A stretch of 64,000 nucleotides of DNA, from positions 310,001-374,000 of the forward strand of contig JAJJOY010000003.1 of assembly GCA_021029595.1 (NCBI GenBank), written 5' to 3'. This document shows, in pieces, positions 34,591 to 43,439 of this stretch. The notes beneath the pieces are model-generated. The model searched no databases. It had not been told where the DNA came from and was given only the letters and a program-made list of their open reading frames with translations. This stretch comes from Hominenteromicrobium mulieris. GTDB taxonomy: Bacteria > Bacillota > Clostridia > Oscillospirales > Acutalibacteraceae. Position 1 is the first letter of the stretch. The number at the start of each line of letters is the position of its first letter. The position numbers and the translations under genes were made by a program.

Positions 34591-36006
34591 TTACGCCGCT
34601 TTCTTATGACGTCCATGCTTTTCCATAAACGCCGGCAACGCTTCCATGCCCTGCGGCGTAACGGGGCGCACCCATTTGCCGGAGTACATGTGCCGCTGCA
34701 TCAAAATGAGACGGATCGGCTCGTCGATATAGCAGCACGCAAACACGATAAGAAACGGCGCTTTCCACACAAGGCCCGTCAGGCACACCAGCGGCAGCAC
34801 CATCGCGTACATAAACGCAATTTCGCGGATTGTGCCGAACGCCGCGTCTCCCGCGGCTCTATACGTATCGTTCTGCACCCAGTTGCACATGCGAATAACC
34901 GCCGCCACGCAGTAGATCATCAGCATGTGTGAACCGATCTCCATCGATTCGCCGGAAAGACTCATCGCGGAAAGCAGCGGCTTGTGGATACCGAGCAGCA
35001 CCAGACATACGCACAAAATCGTGCTGCCGCACAGGAACACAAGGCGTTTTGCGCGCTCGTAGGCTGCGTCCAACTCGCCGGAGCCCACGCATGTGCCGAC
35101 CAAAACGGAAGCCGCATTTGAGAAACCAGCAAAGAAGCTGATAACCATGCCCTCCAGCGTGCGGAACACCGCGATGGCCGCAATGGCCTGTTCGGATTGT
35201 CTGCCCAAAACAACGTTGATAACCATGTTGCCCACGCCGATGAGCACTTCGTTGCAGATGATGGGGAAGCACTTGACGAAGTAGATTTTCACCTGCTTCT
35301 TATTCCAGCGGAAATGCTTTTTAAAGTGGAACAGATACGGGTACTTCTGTGCACGCGCCAAAATCAAAATGACCAAAACGTTGATAACCGCCGCCAAAGA
35401 TGTTGCCAGCGCCGCGCCGCGCACGCCCATCTCCGGCAAGCCGAACTTTCCGTAAATGAACACCCAGTTGAGGAAAATATTCGATGCCACCGAGGCGATT
35501 GACGCGAACAGCGGGATGCGCACGCGCTCCGTAGAACGCAGCAAAGCGCTCATCGCCATGGAAAACACCTGCACAGGGTAACCGAATCCGATGATGCGCA
35601 GATATTCCGCGCCAATCACCTGAATGTTCTCCTTATCCGTATAGAGCTTCATGACGGTTTCCGGCGCAAAAATCGCAAACGCGCCGAATGTAAGCCCCAC
35701 GATCATCATGCAGGTCAGCGTCAGGCCGTAGGAATGGTCGATGCCGTCGTCATCCTGCGCGCCCCAATACTGCGAGAAAAACAGCATGCCGCCGCCGAAA
35801 AAGCCCCAGTAGCCCGCAAACATCAGCGAGGAAAACTGTGCGCAAAGGCCCACCGCGCCCACGGTCGTTTCGCCCAGCGGCGCGATCATCATGGTGTCGA
35901 TCATGCTGCCGGTCGTCGTCAGCATGTTCTGCAAAGCCACCGGGATCGCAATGATCGCAAGGTTTTTCAGAAATTGTTTCCACGCAAAGCGTGTCTTCGT
36001 TTTCAT
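34591..36006 (-). CDS. MATE family efflux transporter
   Basis: A 471-residue polytopic protein with about twelve hydrophobic segments in two similar halves, expected to export drugs or metabolites using a sodium or proton gradient. VALQNMLTTTGSMIDTMMI at the first helix and the mirrored SNAASVLVGTCVG in the second half are typical of MATE. The substrate is unknown. It has its own promoter. Confidence 0.92.
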   Translation of the reverse strand: MKTKTRFAWKQFLKNLAIIAIPVALQNMLTTTGSMIDTMMIAPLGETTVGAVGLCAQFSSLMFAGYWGFFGGGMLFFSQYWGAQDDDGIDHSYGLTLTCMMIVGLTFGAFAIFAPETVMKLYTDKENIQVIGAEYLRIIGFGYPVQVFSMAMSALLRSTERVRIPLFASIASVASNIFLNWVFIYGKFGLPEMGVRGAALATSLAAVINVLVILILARAQKYPYLFHFKKHFRWNKKQVKIYFVKCFPIICNEVLIGVGNMVINVVLGRQSEQAIAAIAVFRTLEGMVISFFAGFSNAASVLVGTCVGSGELDAAYERAKRLVFLCGSTILCVCLVLLGIHKPLLSAMSLSGESMEIGSHMLMIYCVAAVIRMCNWVQNDTYRAAGDAAFGTIREIAFMYAMVLPLVCLTGLVWKAPFLIVFACCYIDEPIRLILMQRHMYSGKWVRPVTPQGMEALPAFMEKHGRHKKAA

Positions 36007-36068
36007 TGTATTTTCTCCCCAAAACTCTAAAATTCGGCCCGCGAACCCCTCAGTGCCGCTTGTGAATC

Positions 36069-36097
36069 AGTATACCGTATTTCGCGACAAACTTCAA
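36069..36097 (-). promoter_or_regulatory. Promoter of the MATE gene
   Basis: TTGAAG (36092-36097), 17 bp spacer and TATACT (36069-36074). Confidence 0.75.
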
Positions 36098-36178
36098 TCC
36101 TTATTCCGCCGAATTTCCCTGCTTTTTATAACAATCCCGACATGTTTTCAACCGTTTTAAAGCACGCCCACAAAGCAA

Positions 36179-36247
36179 AAATTGACCCCCTGATACCCAT
36201 AAAGCAATGACGGAGGAAATGTCGGCTTCATGGGCCTTCAGGGGGTC
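36179..36247 (-). terminator. Large imperfect palindrome ending the opp operon
   Basis: GACCCCCTGA (36184-36193) pairs with TCAGGGGGTC (36238-36247), and an inner CCCATAAAGC pairs with GCTTCATGGG with one mismatch. The minus strand continues with AATTTTTGC. Confidence 0.75.
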
Positions 36248-36286
36248 GGCAAGTGTAGCTTGTTTATTTTGTTGTGCGCAGAGGCT

Positions 36287-37270
36287 TTACTTCTTCGGCT
36301 GAATCAGCGGGTGGAAGCACATGACCTTTCTGACATCGTTCAGATAGGTTTCGCCCGGGCGCGATTTTCTGCATTCGTCCGTCGCATAGGGGCAGCGCGG
36401 TGCGAACTTGCAGTAGGTGATGGAATATTCCTTAGACTCCATATCCGGCAACGCCATGTCGTCATCCGCCCACTTGTCGCCGATACGCGGCACAGCGCTC
36501 ATCAAAAGCTCCGTGTACGGGTGTGCAGGCTCGTCCATGATCTCCTTGGCCGGGCCGTACTCAATGAGACAGCCGCGGTACAGCGTTGCAATGTAATCGG
36601 ATACATAGTACGCCGTGGAAAGGTCATGGGTGATGTAGATAAAGGAGACCTTGTACTTATCCTTCAGCTCCTTGAACAGGTTGACGATGTTCATTTTCAT
36701 GGAAGCATCGATAGCCGCAACCGGTTCGTCGGCAATGATCAGCTTCGGACGGGTGATAAGCGCACGTGCAATGGAAACACGCTGCAGCTCGCCGCCGGAG
36801 AACTGGGTGGGGTATTTGCCCTTTACGACCGCCAGAGAGAGACCGACGCTCTTCAGGGCGTCATCTACAAGGTTTGTAGCTTCTGCTTTGTTTTTCGCAA
36901 TGCCAAGGCGCAGCGCCGTGTTGAACAGGTAAGAGTCTACCGGCTTACGTGCGGAGAAAGACTCATACGGGTTCTGGAAAATCGGCTGCACTTCCAGCTT
37001 GAACTGCTTTGCGTTGTAGCTTTTCTTATCGCGGTAAGATTGGCCGTCCAGCACGATGTCGCCCATATCCGGGTTGTGCAGACGCAGAACCATCTTACAC
37101 AGTGTGGACTTGCCGCAACCGGATTCGCCAACGACGGAGAGGATGACCGGCTTATCGTTGTCGATGGAAAGCGTAACGTCGTCAACCGCAACAAGCTTTT
37201 TGCCACGAATCATACCGCCTACGCGGAAGATTTTGCTGACGCCCTTGATTTCGAGCAATTTATCAGCCAT
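36287..37270 (-). CDS. oppF: Opp-type ABC importer, ATP-binding protein (OppF)
   Basis: One of two ATPases driving the oligopeptide-type importer. The 327 residues contain Walker A GESGCGKST, the Q-loop, ABC signature FSGGELQR, Walker B LIIADEP and the C-terminal cysteine-containing extension (CKFAPRCPYATDECR) of the Opp/Dpp subfamily, known to hold an iron-sulfur cluster in some members. It overlaps oppD by 8 nt and is last in the operon. Confidence 0.95.
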   Translation of the reverse strand: MADKLLEIKGVSKIFRVGGMIRGKKLVAVDDVTLSIDNDKPVILSVVGESGCGKSTLCKMVLRLHNPDMGDIVLDGQSYRDKKSYNAKQFKLEVQPIFQNPYESFSARKPVDSYLFNTALRLGIAKNKAEATNLVDDALKSVGLSLAVVKGKYPTQFSGGELQRVSIARALITRPKLIIADEPVAAIDASMKMNIVNLFKELKDKYKVSFIYITHDLSTAYYVSDYIATLYRGCLIEYGPAKEIMDEPAHPYTELLMSAVPRIGDKWADDDMALPDMESKEYSITYCKFAPRCPYATDECRKSRPGETYLNDVRKVMCFHPLIQPKK

Positions 37271-38243
37271 TCTTCTCTCCCTCCTTCTTCAGCAAATGGC
37301 AGGCTGCAAAGCGGCCCGGCTTAACTTCAATGAACTCCGGAATCTCCTGACGGCAACGATCCGTAGCATGCGGGCAGCGTGCTGCGAAACGGCATCCCGG
37401 AGGCGGGTTCTTCAGTGCCGGCGGACGACCCGGAATGCCGACCTTCTGGCTCTTATCTCCAACGCGCGGCAGGGAGTCAACCAGCATCTTCGTGTACGGA
37501 TGGATCGGATCATTAAAGATCGCATCGGTCGGGCCAAGCTCGATGATGCTGCCGGAATACATGATCGCCATGCGGTCCGTAATCTGATAATGCACGCCCA
37601 TATCGTGGCTGACGATAACCATGGTGTTCTTGAGTTGCTTCTGCAAGCGCATCAGCATCTTCAAAATACCCTTCTGCACAACAACGTCCAGAGCGGTGGT
37701 CGGTTCGTCGGCAAGCACGACATTCGGGGACATAAAGGTCGCAAGCGCGATGATAACACGCTGGCGCATACCGCCGGAAAGCTGGAACGGATAAGATTCC
37801 AAAATATCCGGGGAAAGATTCAGCTCCTCGAGGTATTTTGCAACACGTGCGAGGGTCTGCTCTTTCGTTTCGTTCTTGCGGTCTTCCTGCGGGATAGAAT
37901 CCAAAAACTGCTTTTTCAGGCGAACGATCGGGTTCAGAACGCTCTGCGCGGCCTGCGGAACGTAAGAAATGTTGTTCCACCAGGTCTTCTGAATGTTTCC
38001 GGATTCATAAGAAAAGGATTGTCCATTCTTTTCGCCGCTGAGGATAACCTTACCTTTGTCGATCTCCAGCGGGAACTCGATAATATCGTAGAGGGTCTTC
38101 AGCAGTGTGGTCTTGCCGCAGCCGGATTCACCGGCGATGCCGAATATCTCGTTATCGTGGATCTCAAAGTTCAGGTCGTTAAGGACGTGAACGTCACCGT
38201 CGATGAGCTTGTAAGAAGTGGACAGATTTTCGACTTTTAACAT
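37263..38243 (-). CDS. oppD: Opp-type ABC importer, ATP-binding protein (OppD)
   Basis: Partner ATPase of 326 residues. Walker A GESGCGKTT, signature LSGGMRQR, Walker B VVLADEPTTALD, H-loop SHDMG, and the C-terminal GCRFAARCPHATDRCR cysteine cluster. It sits between the permease genes and oppF. Confidence 0.95.
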   Translation of the reverse strand: MLKVENLSTSYKLIDGDVHVLNDLNFEIHDNEIFGIAGESGCGKTTLLKTLYDIIEFPLEIDKGKVILSGEKNGQSFSYESGNIQKTWWNNISYVPQAAQSVLNPIVRLKKQFLDSIPQEDRKNETKEQTLARVAKYLEELNLSPDILESYPFQLSGGMRQRVIIALATFMSPNVVLADEPTTALDVVVQKGILKMLMRLQKQLKNTMVIVSHDMGVHYQITDRMAIMYSGSIIELGPTDAIFNDPIHPYTKMLVDSLPRVGDKSQKVGIPGRPPALKNPPPGCRFAARCPHATDRCRQEIPEFIEVKPGRFAACHLLKKEGEKNG

Positions 38244-38248
38244 ATTCG

Positions 38249-39094
38249 TTACCTGCCTCTCTTCATGGATAAGTAATCGTTATAGCCCGTAATGAGTAAG
38301 AACAGGCCGACAAACAGAATAACCGTTGCAACGATCGGTGCGCCGATCCAGAGATACTGCTTGTTGAAAATTGCGTTGTAGCTTCTTGCCCACTGAATCA
38401 TGTTGCCGAGGGAGACAAGGTTGCCGGGGGAAAGACCCAGAACAGCAAGGCTCGACTCGGAACCGATAGCGGAAAGCGTAGCGTTCATAAAGTTGGAGAG
38501 CGACCAGGTCAGCGCATACGGCAGAATCTCGGTCACGACGATCTGCACCGTGCTTTCACCGGAGAACTTCGCCGTGTGGATAAAGTCGCGCTCTTTAATG
38601 CTCAGCGCCATGGAACGAATCTGGCGGCTCGGCCAAGCCCATGCGAACATGGCAAGCACAAGAGCCATCACGATCGTGGTGGAGCTGCCCTTCATCAGGG
38701 AGGTCATCATGATGAGGATCGGCAGAGACGGAATAACAACGAACGTATCCGTAACAATCATCAGCACGCGGTCTAAAAGGCCACCGGCAAAACCGGAAAG
38801 CAGACCGACAAAAACACCGACAACCGTGCCGAGGAATGCCACGATGAGACCGATGACGAGCGAGTTGTGGATAGCTTCAATCAGCAGCCACACAACATCC
38901 TGACCCATACTGGTAGTGCCCAGCCAGTGTTCTGCGGAAGCACCCAGCTTATTCGGGTAGGTATTGAACGTGAACGGGTTCACGTGCGGTACATAGTAAA
39001 CAACGAAACCGATGATAAAGAATATCAGGGTCACGATAAGACCGAACTTCAGGCGGAAGTTGGCTGCTTTCCAAAATTTTGCAAATTTTTTCAT
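38249..39094 (-). CDS. oppC: Opp-type ABC importer permease (OppC)
   Basis: Inner membrane permease of 281 residues: one N-terminal helix, then the BPD_transp_1 core with five helices and the EAA-type loop (MALSIKERDFIHTAKFSG). The ATG at 39094 follows AGGAGG; the longer frame begins with TTG. It starts 17 nt downstream of the oppB stop. Confidence 0.93.
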   Translation of the reverse strand: MKKFAKFWKAANFRLKFGLIVTLIFFIIGFVVYYVPHVNPFTFNTYPNKLGASAEHWLGTTSMGQDVVWLLIEAIHNSLVIGLIVAFLGTVVGVFVGLLSGFAGGLLDRVLMIVTDTFVVIPSLPILIMMTSLMKGSSTTIVMALVLAMFAWAWPSRQIRSMALSIKERDFIHTAKFSGESTVQIVVTEILPYALTWSLSNFMNATLSAIGSESSLAVLGLSPGNLVSLGNMIQWARSYNAIFNKQYLWIGAPIVATVILFVGLFLLITGYNDYLSMKRGR

Positions 39095-39111
39095 TACAAC
39101 TTCCCTCCTTA

Positions 39112-40116
39112 TCAACCGTAACGAATTCTCGGGTCGATGAACGGATATATAAGGTCAACAACCAACGTCGCCGTGGAAATCGCCACGATGGAAATCGTGA
39201 TACATCCGAGGATCATGTTGTAATCGGACTGCAAAATCGCATTTTGGATCAGCGTACCGACACCCGGGTAACCGAAGATGATTTCTGTCATGATGGAACC
39301 GCCGAAGACGCCGCCAAGGCTCATGGCCAAAGCCGTAATCTGGGTCAGGATGGAGTTACGGAAAACGTAGCTCGCACCGATCTTCGCTTCGGAAATGCCG
39401 CGGTAACGTGCATATAAAACGAAGTCTTCTTCTGCAGTCGTGCCGGCAAGGGACTTCATAGAGATAATCCACCAGCCTGTGCCGAGCAGAAGCATGGAGA
39501 TGCCCGGCAGAACAGACGCTTTCAGAAGCGAACCGAGCCACTGTGCGAACGTGCCGCGGGTAAGCAGCGTTGTCTGGATTGGGAACCAGCCGAGGACGAA
39601 CGCGAAGACAATCTGCAGAACAAGAGCGACCAGGAAGTACGGGATCGGGTAAATGCAGATCGCGATGCCTTCGAGGATTTTAGAGGATGTCTTGTTCTTA
39701 CGGAAACCTGCAAGCAAACCGATGAAGTTGCCGATGATCCATGCAAGCAGCGTGGTGGTCAGGGACAAACCGAGGGTGTACGGCAGGTTACGACCGATAA
39801 TAGAGGTAACCGGCTCCGGATAGCTCATCAAAGACGGGCCAAAGTCAAACTGTAAAAGGCCATGCAGCAGGAAGTAGCCATACTGCTCAAGAAGAGTGCC
39901 ATCGAGACCGAATTGAATTCTAAGTTGTTGACGTAGCGCTTCCATTTCTGCCGGATCCATGTTGCCGGAACGGGATTGCATCTGGGCGATCATGTTCTCA
40001 ACAGGATCGGAAGGGAACATACGCGGGATGAAGAAGATGAACGTAACGCCGATCAAGATCGTCAACGCCCACGCAAGGATACGCTGTAAAAAGAATGTTT
40101 TGAATTTCACAGCCAC
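39112..40116 (-). CDS. oppB: Opp-type ABC importer permease (OppB)
   Basis: Permease of 334 residues beginning with a GTG codon after AGGAAG. The N-terminal helix and the large external loop with RIQFGLDGTLLEQY are typical of OppB, and the EAA-type loop contains DFVLYARYRGIS. It is separated from the binding-protein gene by a stem-loop. Confidence 0.94.
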   Translation of the reverse strand: MAVKFKTFFLQRILAWALTILIGVTFIFFIPRMFPSDPVENMIAQMQSRSGNMDPAEMEALRQQLRIQFGLDGTLLEQYGYFLLHGLLQFDFGPSLMSYPEPVTSIIGRNLPYTLGLSLTTTLLAWIIGNFIGLLAGFRKNKTSSKILEGIAICIYPIPYFLVALVLQIVFAFVLGWFPIQTTLLTRGTFAQWLGSLLKASVLPGISMLLLGTGWWIISMKSLAGTTAEEDFVLYARYRGISEAKIGASYVFRNSILTQITALAMSLGGVFGGSIMTEIIFGYPGVGTLIQNAILQSDYNMILGCITISIVAISTATLVVDLIYPFIDPRIRYG

Positions 40117-40166
40117 ACTTCCTTATCTTATAGACAAATTACAACAGGATATTCTGGGAAATGAGA

Positions 40167-40218
40167 AAGAGGATGACGGACGTGGTCATGGGTATTCGGC
40201 ACACGCCCTCATCCTCTT
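40167..40218 (-). terminator. Intra-operon stem-loop between the binding-protein and permease genes
   Basis: AAGAGGATGA-type arms (40167-40176 with 40209-40218) continue inward with one bulge to about 16 pairs. The minus strand then has TTCTCATTT, a weak T-run. Such elements usually let part of transcription pass and protect the upstream mRNA, giving more binding protein than permease. Confidence 0.6.
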
Positions 40219-40273
40219 CAGATCATTTCAGATTAGTGCTATTGGATTCTCTCCAAGTATTCAAGCTATCAAA

Positions 40274-42289
40274 TTAGCCCTGAACCGGCTGAATGAACGG
40301 CAGGTCATACTTGAAGCGGCTCCACCACCACCACGGACCGTCATATGCGTTCTCGGCGTTCGGGTAGCCTTCCCAATATGTGCTGTTGGTCGGAACGAAC
40401 TTTGTACCGCTGAGGAAGTTGATTGCCGGCATTTCCTTAACAGCTTCCTTCAGGAATTCCTGATGCAGCTCATAGGATTTGTCGCTGGTCGGATCAACGC
40501 CTGCGAGTTCGGTAAGGATCTCGTCAACCTTCTCATTCTTCCAACGTGCGCCCTGACCGGAACCGGTCTCGCCGAGCGGCTTCATCAGACGGCTGTCCCA
40601 ACCGCTGATAGCGGAGTAGAAGTCCTTCAGAATACCAGCGGACGGCCAGTAAGTGCCGATCTGGTAGTTGCCCTGACCACCGTCAACGTCCCAAGTAGCA
40701 GTACTCTTGGAAGTAATGGTGCAATCGAGGCCGAACGCCTGCAGCTGGTTGTAAGCAGCCTGAGCGCCGCGAGCGGACTGAGCTTCTGTATCAGCAAGGT
40801 AGCTGATTTCAGTTGTGAACTTGGAACCATTGAAGTACCAGCCGTCGTCCTTCTTCTCAAAGCCGGCTTTGATGAGGAGCTTTTCAGCTGCTTCCGGATC
40901 GTGCTTCCACCAGCCTGCGCCGAACATATCGATGAGCTCTTCGTCGGTGCCGGTTACGCCGGTCTTCTCAGCCATGCGCTTTGCATAGCCGGTGTCGTAC
41001 GGCTTAATGGTGGTGCCATCGCCAAGGTCAAGCTCAAAGTTCTCAAGCCATTCCTGCATCGGGATGGTGTATGTATCCTGGAGATACTGGGTGTTGTTGA
41101 GCAGCGGAATCGGAGCCGCACGGCCTGCGCCGGAGAAGATGTTCATGGAGATCTGGTCGATATCCAGTGCCAGAACGATAGCCCAGCGGAAGTCAGGGTT
41201 GTCGTACGGAGCGCCCTGACCCTGAGAGAACACCAGGCCCTTTGCGCCCGGGTCGTCCATGGTTGCATACGGGAACTCGTTGTACCATGCGTTGATCTTG
41301 TCGTTAGAGCTCTGCATTGCCTGCAGCTCTTCCATCGTAACTTCGCAGAGGATATCAACTTCGTTGCTGACCATCTGCATCTGTCTGGAGGAGGAGTCGC
41401 CAAGATAACGGAACCAAACATATTCTGCCGGAACCTGATCTTCGCTGTAGTTGTAGTGCTCTGTGCCTACAACGCCAAGCGTACTTTCTTTCCAGTCGTC
41501 ACGGAGCTTGTAGAGGATCCAGTCGCCGTTGGAGTCATAGTCTTCTACGGTGTACGGGCCTGCTACAACCGGCTGCTCGTCCTTAAAGGTCGTAACATCA
41601 GCCTGCTGGGAGTAAATGTGCTCAGGAACGATGCGGTAATCGGTGCCCCATACGGTGATGCCGTAACGCTGTGTAAAGCGCGGGAAGGATTCCTTCATCG
41701 TGAACTTAACGGTGTAATCGTCAACCTTCTCAACCTTATCGATGTAGAGGTTGGTCGCTGCGGAAGCACCGATCTTGTCGTTTTCTTTGATCATGTTGAA
41801 CGTGAAGACAACGTCGTCAGCGTTCAGGTCTTCACCGTCGGACCACTTGATGCCTTCGCGGATCTTAACGGTCCATTCGGTAAAGTCTTCGTTCGGGGTG
41901 CCCATATCGGCTGCAATTTCAGGGAACTGCTCACCGGAAACGGTGTCCATTTCCCAAAGGTGTGCGCTCATCAGCTGATGAATACCGAAGTTCATGTTCG
42001 TACCGGACATGTAGCTGTTGAACTGGCCCGGAGTGTCGGTCGGAGACGCAGTCTCAACGATCAGAGTTTCGTCACGGTTCGTGCCAACCGCCGTAACCTG
42101 ACCTGCGGCGGCATTCGTGCCGGAGCCGGTAGATTCGGAAGCAGAAGACTCACCCGCGGCGCTGCTGGTGCTGTCGGTGGAGCCGGAGGATGCTGCACTG
42201 CTTGTGCTGCCGCCGCCACCGCAGCCGCTCAGGATGCCGGTGACGAGCATGGCCGCCGACAGAAGAACAGCTAAGGTCTTTTTCTTCAT
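40274..42289 (-). CDS. Extracellular solute-binding lipoprotein, family 5 (OppA-like)
   Basis: Binding protein of 671 residues, larger than typical OppA. A signal peptide ends in the lipobox LSGC, followed by a Gly/Ser/Thr-rich linker, so it is lipid-anchored outside the membrane. Family 5 segments are seen (EWTVKIREGIKWSDGEDLNADDVVFTF and a later FRWAIVLALD). The ATG at 42289 has GAGAGG upstream. Family 5 proteins bind peptides but also oligosaccharides or nickel; the divergent alpha-glucosidase makes a sugar ligand possible but does not prove it. Confidence 0.92.
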   Translation of the reverse strand: MKKKTLAVLLSAAMLVTGILSGCGGGGSTSSAASSGSTDSTSSAAGESSASESTGSGTNAAAGQVTAVGTNRDETLIVETASPTDTPGQFNSYMSGTNMNFGIHQLMSAHLWEMDTVSGEQFPEIAADMGTPNEDFTEWTVKIREGIKWSDGEDLNADDVVFTFNMIKENDKIGASAATNLYIDKVEKVDDYTVKFTMKESFPRFTQRYGITVWGTDYRIVPEHIYSQQADVTTFKDEQPVVAGPYTVEDYDSNGDWILYKLRDDWKESTLGVVGTEHYNYSEDQVPAEYVWFRYLGDSSSRQMQMVSNEVDILCEVTMEELQAMQSSNDKINAWYNEFPYATMDDPGAKGLVFSQGQGAPYDNPDFRWAIVLALDIDQISMNIFSGAGRAAPIPLLNNTQYLQDTYTIPMQEWLENFELDLGDGTTIKPYDTGYAKRMAEKTGVTGTDEELIDMFGAGWWKHDPEAAEKLLIKAGFEKKDDGWYFNGSKFTTEISYLADTEAQSARGAQAAYNQLQAFGLDCTITSKSTATWDVDGGQGNYQIGTYWPSAGILKDFYSAISGWDSRLMKPLGETGSGQGARWKNEKVDEILTELAGVDPTSDKSYELHQEFLKEAVKEMPAINFLSGTKFVPTNSTYWEGYPNAENAYDGPWWWWSRFKYDLPFIQPVQG

Positions 42290-42686
42290 AATACAATACC
42301 TCTCTTGTTTTGTGAACCTGCGGTTCATAATGTGTTGAGGTCACAAAGCATACCCCACTTTGTGATCCCCGGTGTTTTGAATTCCTGCAAATCGCAAAAT
42401 TTGTAGGAATCCCGCCATGAACTTTGCTTTGCAAAATTCATGACCCCCTATTTATCTTACAGCGCTTGTCCGTTCACTGATGTACCTTTCCCCACACGCT
42501 CGCCTTTTTAGCATCCGGTACGACGATGTGTGCATTCCGCTGAAAGCGGCGGTATTTAGAACATTCAAACGCTGCGATAGCATCGGTCTATTGCTCCATA
42601 GCCGAAGACCAACGCTAATAAATAGCTTTAAACTGTAGAGCTAAGTGAAAAACAACCAAATTTTAATTCCGTTCTCGCTTTTTTAT
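42290..42686 (-). promoter_or_regulatory. Structured leader of about 400 nt of the opp operon
   Basis: Between the promoter and the ATG the transcript can form many hairpins. Nearest the start are four in a row (plus-strand coordinates): 42313-42327, 42341-42365, 42381-42410 (twelve pairs, one mismatch) and 42416-42442 (twelve pairs, one wobble). Further upstream are 42537-42549 and a 10 bp stem joining 42580-42589 with 42606-42615. I recognise no known riboswitch and no T-box sequence. Confidence 0.55.
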
Positions 42687-42692
42687 GTACAT

Positions 42693-42721
42693 AGAATAGC
42701 ACCGTGTTCACGATTTGTCAA
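42693..42721 (-). promoter_or_regulatory. Promoter of the opp operon
   Basis: Perfect TTGACA (42716-42721), 17 bp spacer and TATTCT (42693-42698) with a TGC extension. Confidence 0.8.
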
Positions 42722-42822
42722 TAAGTTTTCAAAAACTTTTCAGTATTTTTTCCAAATATTTTTTAATAATGTTACTTTTATAATGCCATATACAACAAAA
42801 AGTGCATTTTGGGGAGCAATGT

Positions 42823-42834
42823 GAAATCGGTTTC
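42823..42834. promoter_or_regulatory. LacI/CcpA-type operator-like site upstream of opp
   Basis: GAAATCGGTTTC fits the GAAA-n-CG-n-TTTC palindrome common to LacI-family and CcpA sites. It lies about 140 bp upstream of the opp transcription start. A related GAAACCGTTTC is at 43187-43197, on the GH13 side of the same gap. Confidence 0.4.
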
Positions 42835-43058
42835 CCATTTTAAAATTATGTAATTTTAATGTGCTTATATGCTTTTGTACATTTTGATATTTTAAGGCGC
42901 ACAAGCCTGCGCTTTATAGTCATTTTCAATAGTTTCAATTACAAACATTTCGTTTTCATCCGCTACTCGTTCTAATTTCATCAATATTATGTTTACTATT
43001 TCTATTTATTTTAAACCAACATTGTCTATACTGTCCTACAGCACCCGAAAAAAGGGTT

Positions 43059-43089
43059 AAAAAACGGCTGCCGCACCCGGCACACCGTT
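43059..43089 (-). terminator. Terminator-like hairpin without an assigned gene
   Basis: AACGG/CCGTT plus TGCCG/CGGCA arms (43063-43089) are followed by six T on the minus strand. No gene precedes it on that strand, so it may end an unannotated small RNA read from about 43340. Apart from the operator-like sites listed, the stretch 42722-43340 shows no supported gene. Confidence 0.4.
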
Positions 43090-43364
43090 CTTTTCACCCT
43101 ATATCCTTTGTCCTGTGGCTTATACTCTGTTTTATAGGTCTCCATTCTATACACCTATATTCTTATAAGTGTACATTTCGGCGACTGAAACCGTTTCGGC
43201 ATTTTTACCACCGACTTCTCTGAATTCACCCCGGCAAACGAGCACCGCAGTATAGAAAACTTAACGCATGTTTGGAAGCTAAGCGCCCAGCTTTCCCCTT
43301 TATACTCCAAAGCACAATTTTCACTATTTTTCTCAAACACTTTTCAAATTCTTGTAAACTGTGT

Positions 43365-43370
43365 TATAAT
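43365..43370 (+). promoter_or_regulatory. Extended -10 promoter of the GH13 gene
   Basis: Perfect TATAAT preceded by TGT; no clear -35 box. A hairpin GCAATAT/ATATTGC (about 43405-43424) lies just before the AGGAGG ribosome site and could limit translation. Confidence 0.55.
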
Positions 43371-43439
43371 GGTAAAAATACTTGGCCGAAAGGCCGCTTT
43401 GCGCAATATACATGGATATTGCACAGGAGGTAAAGTTGT

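Noticed and set aside
39959..42274. A 771-codon plus-strand frame opposite the binding protein gene
   Set aside because: It is the antisense of a well-supported lipoprotein gene, with no start signals and an implausible composition.
43155..43340. A 61-codon minus-strand frame in the opp-GH13 gap
   Set aside because: No ribosome site or known motif; kept only as part of a possible small RNA region.
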